Below, piece after piece: positions 24,567 through 34,404 of a DNA stretch of 55,706 nucleotides (position 1 is its first letter; each line of letters opens with the position of its first letter). This stretch comes from Desmonostoc muscorum FACHB-395 (GTDB taxonomy: Bacteria > Cyanobacteriota > Cyanobacteriia > Cyanobacteriales > Nostocaceae). The position numbers and the translations under genes were made by a program. The notes under the pieces are model-generated. The model searched no databases, was not told the DNA's origin, and was given only the letters and a program-made list of their open reading frames with translations. The DNA is taken from assembly GCF_014698035.1 (NCBI RefSeq), contig NZ_JACJSF010000051.1:1-55706 (forward strand). Direction: 5' to 3'.

Positions 24567-27500
24567 TTAGACTGAATTCTTTCTTGTTAAAAAGTCTTGC
24601 ATAGAGTTGACAAATTCTTTTAACTCTAAAACTAAGTTAGTAGCATCTCTAAGCTCTTGCTCGTAAGCTAACTTTTCTAGTTTGTCAGCAGCTAGATACA
24701 TAGCTGTGGCTCCAACGTTGGCACTAGCACCTTTAAGGTGATGAGCTTCTCGCGCAATTTGCCCAAAGTCATCAGATGCGATCGCTGCAATCATTATCTC
24801 TAAACGAGGTCTAACATCTTCAAGGCATATTTGCAATAGATTTAATTCAAATTCTCCATCATTTTCCGATATTCGATGCAAGTGTTCCCAATCAATTGCT
24901 AGGTTACTTGTGTCGTTGTTTGTGGTGGAAACTATCTGTTCATCAACAACTGGCTCTTGTTTTGAGAGGATAACGCCTGTCCAATGTTCTAGAGTGGCAG
25001 CTAATTTTTCTTTAAACACTGGCTTACTCAGATAGTCATCCATTCCTGCATTGAGACACATTTGTTGGTCTTCTTTCATGGCATTAGCCGTCATTGCAAT
25101 TACCACAGGACGACGACGCAGAGCAAAAGCGTCTTCTTGCCAACGATGAATTTCTTTTGTGGTTTCTAAACCGTCAAGAATTGGCATTTGGCAATCCATT
25201 AGAATCAAATCATAAGGAATTTTTTCTAATAGCTGCAAAACTTCTTCTCCATTGGCAGCAACATCGGCTTTATAGCCTAAACTCTGAAGTTGCTTCAGGG
25301 CGACTTTTTGATTCACCAAATTATCTTCAGCTAAGAGAATTCTTAACTGGAATTGAGTAGAGGGGTTAGGGGCAGAGGAAGTAAGAATGCAGGAAATTTC
25401 TGTACTTGAGATTTTTGTGGTAGCGTCTAGCCTTCTTTCTTTAGACCCTTCTTCTGGTTGAGGCTGAGTTTTTAGAATATTCATAATGGTATCAAGGAGT
25501 CGAGAGGGCTTAACGGGTTTGACTAAATAAGCAGCAAATCCTATTTTGAGCGCCCGTTGCAATTGGGCACGTTGATTAATAGAGGTGAGTATAATCAAAG
25601 GTATCTTAGCAATTGCAGAATTGGCTTTAATTTGTTCTTCTAAAGTTATGCCAGAAGTTTGAGCCATTTGCATATCAACCAAGACAACATCATAAGAATT
25701 ACCACGCTCACAAGCTTCCTGAATAGCAATGAGTGCAGCAGCAATACTGTCAGCTTGATCTACCTGCATTCCCCACCCGGTAACTTGATGATAGATAATT
25801 TTGCAATTAGTAGCATTACTATCTACCACTAACAAGCGGCGATTGTTCAAAAATCCGCCTTCGCTCTTGACCTTCGTGTAACGTGTCGCAGGCAAGAAGC
25901 GATCGCAGTTTGGCAAAACAGTTTCAAGTTGTTTGGCAAAAGGCACCTCAAACCAAAACTTAGATCCTTTCCCCATCTCGCTTTCCAGCCCAATGACTCC
26001 TCCCATCAAAGTCACCAGTTGTTTACAGATGGCTAATCCTAAACCGGTACCACCATACTTGCGAGTGGTAGAAGCATCCACTTGGGTAAATGGCGTAAAG
26101 ATTTTGTGTTGGTCTTCAGGGCTAATGCCAAGACCTGTATCTGTAATGGCAAAATAGATGGTGGCTGTTGTGGAGGAAAGCGATGGCTTTGCCAAAGGCG
26201 ATCGCAATTCTACTTGCACTACGACTTCACCAACGCTAGTAAACTTGATAGCGTTGCTAATTAGGTTCATCAGAATTTGCCGTAACCTACTAGCATCGCC
26301 TTTGAGGTGGGTAGGGACGTTGCTATAAAGTAGTGCAGCAATTTCTAACCCCTTACTATGGGCTGATGGAGCCAATAATTCCACCACCTCTTCAACACAA
26401 GTGGATAGGTTAAAATCTAGAGCTTCGAGAACCATTTCTCCAGCCTCAAGTTTGGAAAGATCCAAAATCTCATTGATTAAACTTAAAAGGGCATCTCCAC
26501 TAATCCGAATTGTTTCAATAAAATCTCGTTGTTCTGGATTTAAGGGAGTATCTAAAACCAAACTGGTCATCCCCAAGACAGCATTCATGGGAGTGCGAAT
26601 TTCATGACTCATATTTGCCAAAAAAGCACTTTTAGTCTGAGAAGCTAATTCCGCTTGCTGACGGGCAATTTCAAGTTCTTCTCGCTGACGAGTTTCTGCT
26701 TTTAAAAGTTGAGCTTGGGCTAAGGCAATGCCTACTTGGTCAGCTATTTGCCGCAAGAGATGAGTTTCAAAACTAGACCATTGGTGAGAATCATCACACT
26801 GATGGACTATGAGCAAGCCGCGAAGTTCTTCTTTGACCAAAATAGGTACAACAAAGTTGACTTTGACCCCAAACTGTTGGATTAATCTGAGGTCACTTTG
26901 TTGGACTTCGAGTAAATCTAACTCAGCTAGTCCTAAAATCTCTCCTTGACGGTACTTTTGTAGATAGTACTGTTGCAGGTATTCTGCTCGTAAGTAAGGG
27001 GCGGTGATATTTTGCTCTTTGATTTCTGGTAAGCCAGAAATTACTGCTTCAACAACGGAGGTTGCAGACTCATCTGGTAAAAGCTGATAGATTAAAACTC
27101 GGTCAGTTTGGAGAATCTTTTGCACTTCCTTGACAGTGATTTCGAGAATTTCTTCGATTTGCAAAGACTGGCGAATTTTGAGGGTGATTTCGGTAAAAAG
27201 TTGCGATCGCAGGTTTTGGCGTTGTAATTCCTCTTCAGCCCGCTTACGCTGAATAAATTGGCCCACTTGCTCACCAATAGAATTCATCGTGTTGACTAAA
27301 TCTTGGTCAGGAGGTTTGATTTCACGATTGAAGCAAGTAATCACGCCCAGAATTTTGTTACCAGTCCGAATTGGAAAACCGAAAGCTGCGTGTAGTCCTA
27401 CTTGAGCCGCGATTTTGAAGTGAGGAAAATTCAGATCATTAACGACATCAGTCAGCCAAACAGCTTCAGAACTAGCCCAGACACGCCCAGGTAGTCCAAT

Positions 27501-29297
27501 TCCTTCTATAAAAGTGGTTTGTCGCTTCAGTGCTTCAAATTCTTGCACTTCAAGGGATGCTTTATGCCAGATGGAAAGAAAACGCAGCACATTTGCTTGC
27601 TGATCGACCATCCAAATTTCACCTAAATCCCATCCTAAACTCTCGCAGATTCCTTGTAAGATTCGAGGGTAAGCCTCGTTGATTGTGGTAGACTCTGCCA
27701 AAACGCGGGTTGCAGCATATTGTGCAGTTAAATGCTGTTGTACTCGTTTGCGATCGGTGATGTCAGTGCCAGTGCTAACAATGTATTCCACCGCTCCTTC
27801 ATAGTCTTTTAAGAAGGTATTCGACCAAGCAATCAGTCGGCGGCTGCCATCCTTCATTACCCAATGGTTCTCATACTCCAAAAAGCCTCTACCAGTTAGC
27901 AATTCCTGAAAAACTGCTTTAACTGATTCCATCTCTTCAGGAATTAGCAACAGGTTCCATATATACCTATCCCTCACCTCATCGAAGGAGTAACCCGTTA
28001 TTTGCTCACAAGCCTGATTGAAACGAACAATTCGCCCTTGAGAATCGAGAACTATTACTAATGCACTGGCTGTATGAAGGACTGCTGAGATAAAGTTACG
28101 TTCTTGATTTAAGCTTTCTTCTGCCCTTTTGCGCTCTGTTACCTCATGATAAATGAAGTAGTAAACTACAGTCAGAACGATAAAACTGAGGCAAATAGCG
28201 ATCGCAATTGTCACAGTTGTTTTGCGAGTCCAAGCTTTTGCTGTTTGTGAAAGTTGCTGATGCCGCTCCCTTTCCTCGTTCTCTATCTCATTGATCTCCT
28301 TGCGGATATCATCCATGAGATTTTGACTTTTATTTGTCAGTACTACCTGCAACGCCGCCTCTACTCCCTTTTTTTGGCGTAAGTTGATAGTCTGGTTTAG
28401 TTCAGTAAGTTTATCTGCAATTAGAACTTCAAGCGTTGCAATCTGCTTTTGTTGGTTTGGTTGATCTATGCTTAAATTCTTTAGTTTGGCAATTTCTTGC
28501 TCGACATTGGCAAGTGATTCTTGATAGGGTTTTAGATAAGTTGGTTTTCCAGTAATAATGTAACTACGTTGCCTAGTCTCCGCATCCTTTATTTGAGACA
28601 GTAGCTCTTCTAAACTGTTGATTTTTTGAGAAATATTTTTTAATATACTGCGATTATTAGTAGATACTGTTGTATTTTGATAGGAAAATACACCAATCAA
28701 AACTAAAATTACCGATGCTACACCAAAACCTGCTGCAATCTTTTTAAAAAATTGTTTGCTTACCTTCTGTGCCTGTTTGTTTTTCTTGGTAACAAGTACC
28801 AAACTTGCTAAATTTCGGCGCATTTCCAGTTGCTTGATGACTTGACGACCTAATGCTCGTAATGCCTCTATCTGCTCTGGAGTAAGTTCTCGTGGTACGT
28901 AATCAATCACACACAGAGTTCCTAGAGTATATCCTTCAGGGTTAATCAGAGGTACACCAGCATAAAATCTAATATTTGGGTCAGATGTAACCAGTGGGTT
29001 GGTGGCAAACCTTTCGTCATTTGTTGCATCAGGCACAACAAAAACGTCAGGCTGTAAAATAGCATGGCTACAGAATGCAAAATCTCGATGTGTTTTTAAG
29101 ACATCTAAACCGACTTTTGACTTGAACCACTGGCGATTTGTATCAATTAAGCTGATTAAGGCAATAGGAGTCTGACAAATATACGAGGCTAAACGGGTGA
29201 GGTCATCAAAGGCAGCTTCAGATGGTGTGTCGAGAATTTTATACTCCAAAAGTGTCTCGATTCTCTGTATTTCGTTATTAGGTAATGGTGCTTTCAT
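24567..29297 (-). CDS. Membrane hybrid histidine kinase, GAF-CHASE3-PAS-GAF-GAF-HisKA-HATPase-REC-REC-HPt
   Basis: A 1576-residue multidomain sensor. The order read from sequence is: N-terminal GAF (about 20-165), TM helix (about 190-210), CHASE3-type helical sensor (about 225-350), TM helix (about 352-378), PAS with PAC (about 395-515) and two GAF domains (about 535-690 and 705-870). These are followed by the phosphoacceptor H898 (NMSHEIRTPMN), an HATPase_c domain (G1 DTGLGIS, GTGLGLAICKQL), a first receiver (VVLVDMQM), a second receiver (LILMDCQMPILDG) and a C-terminal HPt (REAHHLKGASANVG). The full phosphorelay is therefore in one chain, lacking only the final output regulator. The N-terminal soluble GAF before the first TM is unusual. 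It is monocistronic. Confidence 0.92.
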   Translation of the reverse strand: MKAPLPNNEIQRIETLLEYKILDTPSEAAFDDLTRLASYICQTPIALISLIDTNRQWFKSKVGLDVLKTHRDFAFCSHAILQPDVFVVPDATNDERFATNPLVTSDPNIRFYAGVPLINPEGYTLGTLCVIDYVPRELTPEQIEALRALGRQVIKQLEMRRNLASLVLVTKKNKQAQKVSKQFFKKIAAGFGVASVILVLIGVFSYQNTTVSTNNRSILKNISQKINSLEELLSQIKDAETRQRSYIITGKPTYLKPYQESLANVEQEIAKLKNLSIDQPNQQKQIATLEVLIADKLTELNQTINLRQKKGVEAALQVVLTNKSQNLMDDIRKEINEIENEERERHQQLSQTAKAWTRKTTVTIAIAICLSFIVLTVVYYFIYHEVTERKRAEESLNQERNFISAVLHTASALVIVLDSQGRIVRFNQACEQITGYSFDEVRDRYIWNLLLIPEEMESVKAVFQELLTGRGFLEYENHWVMKDGSRRLIAWSNTFLKDYEGAVEYIVSTGTDITDRKRVQQHLTAQYAATRVLAESTTINEAYPRILQGICESLGWDLGEIWMVDQQANVLRFLSIWHKASLEVQEFEALKRQTTFIEGIGLPGRVWASSEAVWLTDVVNDLNFPHFKIAAQVGLHAAFGFPIRTGNKILGVITCFNREIKPPDQDLVNTMNSIGEQVGQFIQRKRAEEELQRQNLRSQLFTEITLKIRQSLQIEEILEITVKEVQKILQTDRVLIYQLLPDESATSVVEAVISGLPEIKEQNITAPYLRAEYLQQYYLQKYRQGEILGLAELDLLEVQQSDLRLIQQFGVKVNFVVPILVKEELRGLLIVHQCDDSHQWSSFETHLLRQIADQVGIALAQAQLLKAETRQREELEIARQQAELASQTKSAFLANMSHEIRTPMNAVLGMTSLVLDTPLNPEQRDFIETIRISGDALLSLINEILDLSKLEAGEMVLEALDFNLSTCVEEVVELLAPSAHSKGLEIAALLYSNVPTHLKGDASRLRQILMNLISNAIKFTSVGEVVVQVELRSPLAKPSLSSTTATIYFAITDTGLGISPEDQHKIFTPFTQVDASTTRKYGGTGLGLAICKQLVTLMGGVIGLESEMGKGSKFWFEVPFAKQLETVLPNCDRFLPATRYTKVKSEGGFLNNRRLLVVDSNATNCKIIYHQVTGWGMQVDQADSIAAALIAIQEACERGNSYDVVLVDMQMAQTSGITLEEQIKANSAIAKIPLIILTSINQRAQLQRALKIGFAAYLVKPVKPSRLLDTIMNILKTQPQPEEGSKERRLDATTKISSTEISCILTSSAPNPSTQFQLRILLAEDNLVNQKVALKQLQSLGYKADVAANGEEVLQLLEKIPYDLILMDCQMPILDGLETTKEIHRWQEDAFALRRRPVVIAMTANAMKEDQQMCLNAGMDDYLSKPVFKEKLAATLEHWTGVILSKQEPVVDEQIVSTTNNDTSNLAIDWEHLHRISENDGEFELNLLQICLEDVRPRLEIMIAAIASDDFGQIAREAHHLKGASANVGATAMYLAADKLEKLAYEQELRDATNLVLELKEFVNSMQDFLTRKNSV

Positions 29298-29324
29298 CCT
29301 TAAGCCTTATCTACATTCTGGGGG

Positions 29325-29410
29325 CTGGGGAAGAAGCAGGGAAATGAGGGAGATTAAAGGGGAGACAAGGAGATTGCCCACCATGCCTAATACCTAATAT
29401 CCAATGCCAA
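29325..29410. repeat. Short tandem repeats (GGGGAA / AATACC types)
   Basis: Purine-rich GGGGAAGAAGCAGGGAAATG-like words followed by ATGCCTAATACCTAATATCC-like words, typical Nostoc heptamer-type repeats, upstream of the hybrid kinase. Confidence 0.5.
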
Positions 29411-29508
29411 TGCCCAGGTCAATAAACTTACTTCAATTAATGACAATAGTTTAGTTAAAAGCGTTAGCGTAATTTCACTGAGTTCTAGCTGATGGATAAA
29501 TTTGTCAA

Positions 29509-29832
29509 ATGATTAAGTCTCTGCTGTATTTTTTGTGGGCTGGTTTATTTGAAATTGGAGGAGGCTACCTAATCTGGTTGTGGCTGCGCGAAGGTAAGCC
29601 GTTCTGGTGGGGCATATTGGGGGGAATTGCTTTAACTTTCTATGGGATTATTGCAACTCTTCAATCGGCAAATTTTGGCAGAGTGTATGCTGCTTACGGT
29701 GGTGTGTTTATCGCAATAGCAATGTTTTGGGGTTGGAAGGTAGACGGTGTAACTCCAGACCGCTACGACCTCATAGGAGCATGTTTAGCTTTAGTGAGTG
29801 TTCTCATTATCATGTTTGCACCCAGACCTTAA
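29509..29832 (+). CDS. YnfA/UPF0060-type four-helix membrane protein
   Basis: A 107-residue protein made almost wholly of four membrane helices, with the family's features: WAGLFEIGGGYLIWLWLREGK near residues 10-30, TLQSANFGRVYAAYGGVFI in the middle, and GWKVDGVTPDRYDLIGA before the last helix. The UPF0060/YnfA family is distantly related to small multidrug-resistance exporters, and transport is plausible but unproven. Its length is normal. It is a single gene, on the opposite strand to the hybrid kinase. Confidence 0.9.
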   Translation: MIKSLLYFLWAGLFEIGGGYLIWLWLREGKPFWWGILGGIALTFYGIIATLQSANFGRVYAAYGGVFIAIAMFWGWKVDGVTPDRYDLIGACLALVSVLIIMFAPRP

Positions 29833-30398
29833 GTAGAACTTCTAGATTAATAAATTTTCTAATACCTGCTTTTCAGAGACTGGCAAAACATAAATTATCC
29901 AAAATTATTTATACATTTGTTTGGATAGCACAGATGTGCTATCTGGAGATGGGATGTTTCTTTTGCTGGAATTCCCTAAACACATAATAAGCTGACCAAA
30001 AATCGCCAAGGTTTTTAATAACCAGCCGAAGATAAGCAACAATCTGTATATCTCCCGCGTAAATGCGTAGAGATAAAGAGAATTCATGATAAATTTGTAC
30101 AAATTTTCTGAAAATTGATAATAATTATCAATTTTTACAAGTATCTTGTTTTGTAACAGTAAGTAACTAAAAATTTGGAGTTTTGTAGCGCTTGCATAAA
30201 ATGCTATCCTGCACAAAAAGATGCAATCATTGCATCGCTACACCCTTGTTTCTATTTTGGCAACTACAATCAGGATTATATTTTTGTTAACATTTCCAGA
30301 AAATAAAAGTTAAGTAACTTTTAAGACAAAAATGTGTAGCCAAAAGTAATCAAATGTAGTTAAGGATACAAATCGTTGGTGCTTAGGAAGAAAAAGAA
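29833..30398. other. Regulatory region upstream of the ammonium transporter
   Basis: About 570 AT-rich bases without a credible gene. A perfect palindrome GATGCAA/TTGCATC lies at 30220-30236. A GTA-N8-TAC sequence (30356-30369) matches the NtcA consensus but lies only 30 bases from the start codon. A near match (GTA-N8-TAA) is at 30153-30166. I cannot place a -10 at the canonical spacing from either. Confidence 0.45.
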
Positions 30399-31844
30399 GT
30401 GTTGAAGAAAGTTGTGATGATTGGGGCTATGACCCTACTGTTTTTGGCAGGGCCGCTAATGGGTAATGCTTTTGCCCAAACACCAGTTGCTGCCCCGCCT
30501 GCTGCTGATACTGGAGACACGGCATTTATGCTGATTTCAGCAGCATTGGTGCTGCTAATGACACCAGGATTGGCGTTTTTCTATGGTGGATTTGTGCGAT
30601 CGCGCAATATCCTAAACACATTGATGATGAGCTTTGTCTTGATGGCGATCGTGGGAGTTACCTGGATTCTCTGGGGTTATAGTCTTTCTTTCGCACCAGG
30701 GTTGCCTTTCATCGGTGGATTGCAATGGTTTGGGTTGAACGGTGTCGGTTTAGAGACTCAAGGCTACTTGCCGCACCTGCCTTATGAAGATGCGCTCAAA
30801 GCAGCAGACCCCAAATATGCTGATGTAGTCTCTTATGCCGGAACGATTCCCCACCAGGCATTCACGATTTATCAAGCCATGTTTGCCATTATCACCCCAG
30901 CTTTAATTTCTGGGGCGCTCGTTGAGCGGATGAGTTTCCGCGCCTATTCGCTGTTTGTACTGCTGTGGTCAACCTTTGTTTACGCCCCTCTAGCCCACAT
31001 GGTATGGGCGAAAGGTGGATTCTTGGGTTTAGCTGGTGGATTAGGTGCCCTCGACTTTGCAGGTGGCACAGTGGTTCATATTAGTTCTGGGGTTTCTGCT
31101 CTAGTAGCAGCGATCGTCCTTGGCCCTCGGAAAACCCATCCCGATCGCCTTAGTCCGCCGCACAATGTTCCTTTCATTTTGCTGGGTGCTGGCTTGCTCT
31201 GGTTTGGTTGGTTCGGTTTCAACGCTGGGAGTGCCCTAAGTGTTGCTAGTGGAACTTCTGGTAACTTCACAACAAATTTAGCAACAACAGCCTTTGTTGC
31301 CACCAATACGGCGGCGGCGGCGGCGGCTTTAATGTGGCTAATTATGGAAGCAGTTTTACGGGGTAAACCGACAGCCGTAGGAGCGGCTACAGGAGCCGTT
31401 GCTGGTTTAGTAGGGATCACTCCCGCCGCCGGATTTGTGACACCGCTATCAGCGATTTTAATTGGTTTTATCACCGCCTTTGTTTGCTTCTATGCTGTGA
31501 GTTTCAAGCATAAGCTGCAAATTGATGATGCTTTAGATACCTATCCCGTGCATGGCGTAGGTGGTACAGTGGGCGCAATTTTAACGGCCATCTTTGCCAC
31601 AACTCAAGTCAACGGCGGAGGTAAAGACGGAGTGCTACGTGGTAATTTTGGTGAATTGGGAGTTGAACTAGTAGCAATTGCCATTGCTTACGCGATCGCA
31701 GGTGTTGGTACGTGGATTATTCTCAAGATTATCGATGCTACAGTCGGTCTGCGTGTCAAAGAAGAAGCAGAATTGCAAGGTTTGGATATCAACGAACACG
31801 GCGAAGAGGGTTACAACTCCGAATTTGGCGATCGTCCGACTTAG
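30399..31844 (+). CDS. amt: Ammonium transporter Amt
   Basis: A 481-residue Amt/MEP/Rh-family channel: an N-terminal signal peptide (cleavage near residue 27, NAFAQTP), then about eleven membrane helices. Family signatures include FYGGFVRSRN, GAGLLWFGWFGFNAGSAL and DTYPVHGVGGTVGAILTAIF, the last containing a pore histidine. It imports ammonium or methylammonium at low external nitrogen. The start codon is GTG at 30399. A large repeat hairpin after the stop (31873-31944) probably ends transcription. The next gene is unrelated. Confidence 0.93.
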   Translation: MLKKVVMIGAMTLLFLAGPLMGNAFAQTPVAAPPAADTGDTAFMLISAALVLLMTPGLAFFYGGFVRSRNILNTLMMSFVLMAIVGVTWILWGYSLSFAPGLPFIGGLQWFGLNGVGLETQGYLPHLPYEDALKAADPKYADVVSYAGTIPHQAFTIYQAMFAIITPALISGALVERMSFRAYSLFVLLWSTFVYAPLAHMVWAKGGFLGLAGGLGALDFAGGTVVHISSGVSALVAAIVLGPRKTHPDRLSPPHNVPFILLGAGLLWFGWFGFNAGSALSVASGTSGNFTTNLATTAFVATNTAAAAAALMWLIMEAVLRGKPTAVGAATGAVAGLVGITPAAGFVTPLSAILIGFITAFVCFYAVSFKHKLQIDDALDTYPVHGVGGTVGAILTAIFATTQVNGGGKDGVLRGNFGELGVELVAIAIAYAIAGVGTWIILKIIDATVGLRVKEEAELQGLDINEHGEEGYNSEFGDRPT

Positions 31845-31872
31845 TTTAGTGGGAATAAGGAATAGGGAAGAG

Positions 31873-31944
31873 GACAAGGGGACAAGGAGAATTGGGGACA
31901 AGGGGAAAGACTTGTTTCAAATTCTCACCTCTTGTCCCCTTGTC
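31873..31944 (+). terminator. Repeat-derived hairpin after amt
   Basis: GACAAGGGGACAAG (31873-31886) pairs perfectly with CTTGTCCCCTTGTC (31931-31944); a second GGGGACAAGGGG copy lies between. It is made from the tandem GACAAGGG repeat family in both orientations. It is likely to act as a terminator or to stabilise the 3' end of amt mRNA, though there is no U-run. Confidence 0.45.
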
Positions 31945-32044
31945 TCCCTCTGCTCCCCATTCCCCACTCCCGAATTTAAGATTGTGTAATTTGCGATCGC
32001 TAGCGTTAAAATTTGATTCAAATAATTGGTAAATTTCGCTAGTC

Positions 32045-32911
32045 GTGTCTACTTCTGCAAAAACCTTTCCTATCTGGGCATTTTTCTCGCTGTTAACCAA
32101 CGGCATCCTAATGTTGGCGGTCATTCTGCTAATTTGGCAACAGCAGAAATTGGCCGCTTTTTTTGGGATAGTTACATCCCCAGAACAAATTAACCTGAAC
32201 AACTCAACCCAAATTGCTACACCTGATTTGGGCCGCCGTCATCAACTCACTTACCAAGAGTGGGTAGAAATTCTCAAGCAAGAAGCCAAGGTCGCTGCTG
32301 ACCAACGTCCTCCGCATTTAACTATCCTGGCGGGAGATTCTCTGAGTTTATGGTTTCCCCCTGAGTTATTACCCGAAGGTAAAACTTGGCTCAATCAAGG
32401 GATTTCTGGCGAAACCAGTAATGGACTCTTAAACAGGTTGAAAATATTTGACCGCAGCAAACCAGAGGTCATTTTTGTGATGATTGGCATTAATGACCTA
32501 ATTCGGGGGGTGAGCAACGAGGAAATTTTAGATAATCAGCGACAAATTATCAATTACCTCCGAAAGAGGCATCCCACCGCGCAAATTGTTGTGCAATCGA
32601 TTTTGCCACATGGGGCAGAGGAAGCAACCTGGAAAGGACGAGATAAACTTCTAGCTGTTGCCAATAGTCGCATTCAGGGTTTGAATCAGCAATTGCAAAG
32701 CATATCTAGCAAAAAAGGTGTCAAATATCTTGATTTATATCCCCTGTTTACTAACAAGCAAGGAAATCTCCGCCGCGAATTTACTACTGATGGCTTACAT
32801 TTAAGTCCCGAAGGGTATATAGTTTGGCGTTCTGCATTGCAGATTTATGGCGAAATCGAATTAAAATCCCAGCAAGAAGAAGAGGGGAAAAGGTTAAAGG
32901 GTAAAGGGTAA
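32045..32911 (+). CDS. Membrane-anchored SGNH/GDSL hydrolase
   Basis: A 288-residue protein with an N-terminal membrane anchor (about residues 10-32) followed by an SGNH hydrolase domain. Block I is LAGDSLSLW (nucleophile Ser), block II ISGETSNGLL (Gly), block III IGINDLIRG (Asn) and block V DGLHLSPEG (Asp/His). All four catalytic positions are intact, so it should be an active esterase or acetylhydrolase, perhaps acting on periplasmic glycan or lipid. The start codon is GTG. The end of the gene overlaps a G/A-rich repeat that forms a hairpin. Confidence 0.88.
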   Translation: MSTSAKTFPIWAFFSLLTNGILMLAVILLIWQQQKLAAFFGIVTSPEQINLNNSTQIATPDLGRRHQLTYQEWVEILKQEAKVAADQRPPHLTILAGDSLSLWFPPELLPEGKTWLNQGISGETSNGLLNRLKIFDRSKPEVIFVMIGINDLIRGVSNEEILDNQRQIINYLRKRHPTAQIVVQSILPHGAEEATWKGRDKLLAVANSRIQGLNQQLQSISSKKGVKYLDLYPLFTNKQGNLRREFTTDGLHLSPEGYIVWRSALQIYGEIELKSQQEEEGKRLKGKG

Positions 32912-32942
32912 AGGCATTAAATCCTTTTCCCTTTCCCCCTCT
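32881..32942 (+). terminator. Hairpin overlapping the end of the SGNH hydrolase gene
   Basis: AGAGGGG (32881-32887) and AAAGG pair with CCTTT and CCCCTCT (32930-32942), spanning the stop codon at 32909-32911. It is built from AAAGGGT tandem repeats. A terminator-like function is inferred. Confidence 0.4.
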
Positions 32943-33027
32943 CTGATAATATTTTTGAATACAACTGTGTATAAATCTCGTCTGGGCGCGAGAAAATAAA
33001 AAATAGTGGTTGAAATAGACAAATCTA

Positions 33028-34236
33028 ATGGATACAAAAGCTTTTAAGCGCAGCCTGCAACATTCCGAAAATTACAATCGCAAGGGCTTTGGTCATCAAG
33101 CAGAAGTTGCTACCCAGTTGCAATCTGAATATCAGAGTAACTTGATTCAAGAAATTCGCGATCGCAATTACATCCTGCAACGGGGTAATGTGACGATCCG
33201 ACTGGCACAAGCCTTTGGGTTTTGCTGGGGTGTAGAAAGGGCTGTGGCCATGGCCTACGAAACCCGTCAGCACTTCCCCACAGAACACATCTGGATTACT
33301 AATGAGATTATCCACAACCCTTCTGTAAATCAGCGAATGCAGGAGATGGAAGTAGAATTCATTCCCATTGAAGGAAAGAATAAAGACTTTTCTGTTGTTG
33401 GCACTGGTGATGTAGTAATACTGCCCGCTTTTGGGGCTAGCGTTCAAGAAATGCAGATCCTTCACGATAAAGGCTGCAAAATTGTTGATACAACTTGCCC
33501 TTGGGTATCTAAAGTTTGGAATACAGTAGAAAAGCACAAAAAAATCGATTATACATCAATAATTCACGGTAAATATAAGCACGAAGAAACAGTTGCAACT
33601 AGTTCCTTTGCTGGCAAGTATTTAATTGTGTTGAATTTGCAAGAAGCACAATATGTTGCTGACTATATTATCAATGGTGGTAACCGTGAAGAATTTCTGA
33701 CAAAATTTGCTAAAGCTTGTTCAGCAGGATTTGACCCAGATCGTGATTTAGCAAGAGTTGGGATTGCTAACCAAACTACGATGCTTAAAGACGAGACTGA
33801 GCAAATCGGAAAGCTTTTTGAGCGGACTATGTTGCAGAAGTATGGCCCCATAGAGTTAAATCAGCATTTCCAAAGCTTCAATACTATCTGTGATGCCACC
33901 CAAGAACGGCAAGATGCAATGTTGGAATTGGTGGAGCATAATTTAGATTTGATGGTAGTAATTGGTGGATTTAATTCATCAAATACTACTCAATTACAAC
34001 AAATTGCTTTTGAGCGAGGAATACCTTCTTATCATATTGATACTGTTGAGCGGATTAAATCAGGAGATTCCATAGAACATCGGCAATTAAATGGGCAGAT
34101 AATAACTACAGAAAACTGGTTGCCAGATGGTGAAATTGTTGTGGGAATCACTTCTGGTGCTTCCACGCCAGATAAGGTTGTAGAAGATGTGATTGAGAAG
34201 ATTTTTGCTGTGAAAGCAACAGCAGCGCTGGTTTAA
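33028..34236 (+). CDS. ispH: 4-Hydroxy-3-methylbut-2-enyl diphosphate reductase
   Basis: A 402-residue protein of the cyanobacterial/plant IspH type, longer than the roughly 310-residue E. coli enzyme because of an N-terminal extension and insertions. The three [4Fe-4S] cysteines are visible in FGFCWGVERAV, VDTTCPWVSKVW and NTICDATQERQDAM, and the substrate motif GFNSSNTTQL is present. It catalyses the last step of the MEP pathway, giving IPP and DMAPP for carotenoids, phytol and quinones, with electrons from ferredoxin. It is an essential housekeeping gene, apparently transcribed alone. Confidence 0.95.
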   Translation: MDTKAFKRSLQHSENYNRKGFGHQAEVATQLQSEYQSNLIQEIRDRNYILQRGNVTIRLAQAFGFCWGVERAVAMAYETRQHFPTEHIWITNEIIHNPSVNQRMQEMEVEFIPIEGKNKDFSVVGTGDVVILPAFGASVQEMQILHDKGCKIVDTTCPWVSKVWNTVEKHKKIDYTSIIHGKYKHEETVATSSFAGKYLIVLNLQEAQYVADYIINGGNREEFLTKFAKACSAGFDPDRDLARVGIANQTTMLKDETEQIGKLFERTMLQKYGPIELNQHFQSFNTICDATQERQDAMLELVEHNLDLMVVIGGFNSSNTTQLQQIAFERGIPSYHIDTVERIKSGDSIEHRQLNGQIITTENWLPDGEIVVGITSGASTPDKVVEDVIEKIFAVKATAALV

Positions 34237-34404
34237 CAGTGATCAAGTAAGCAAGTTATTAGTAAGGAATTGAGTGCTGAAAAAATAAAGACTGAAGTCC
34301 TTACTACTAACCCTCAAAAGTAGCTTAAGAAAGTAGTAGTGTTCACTATTTTTAAAATTTATGAGAAATTCAATAAATCGATAAAGAATTAATCATGAAT
34401 TAGT

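Noticed and set aside
29905..30216. 103-codon minus-strand open frame upstream of amt
   Set aside because: AT-rich, low-complexity translation in a promoter region, with no ribosome-binding site.
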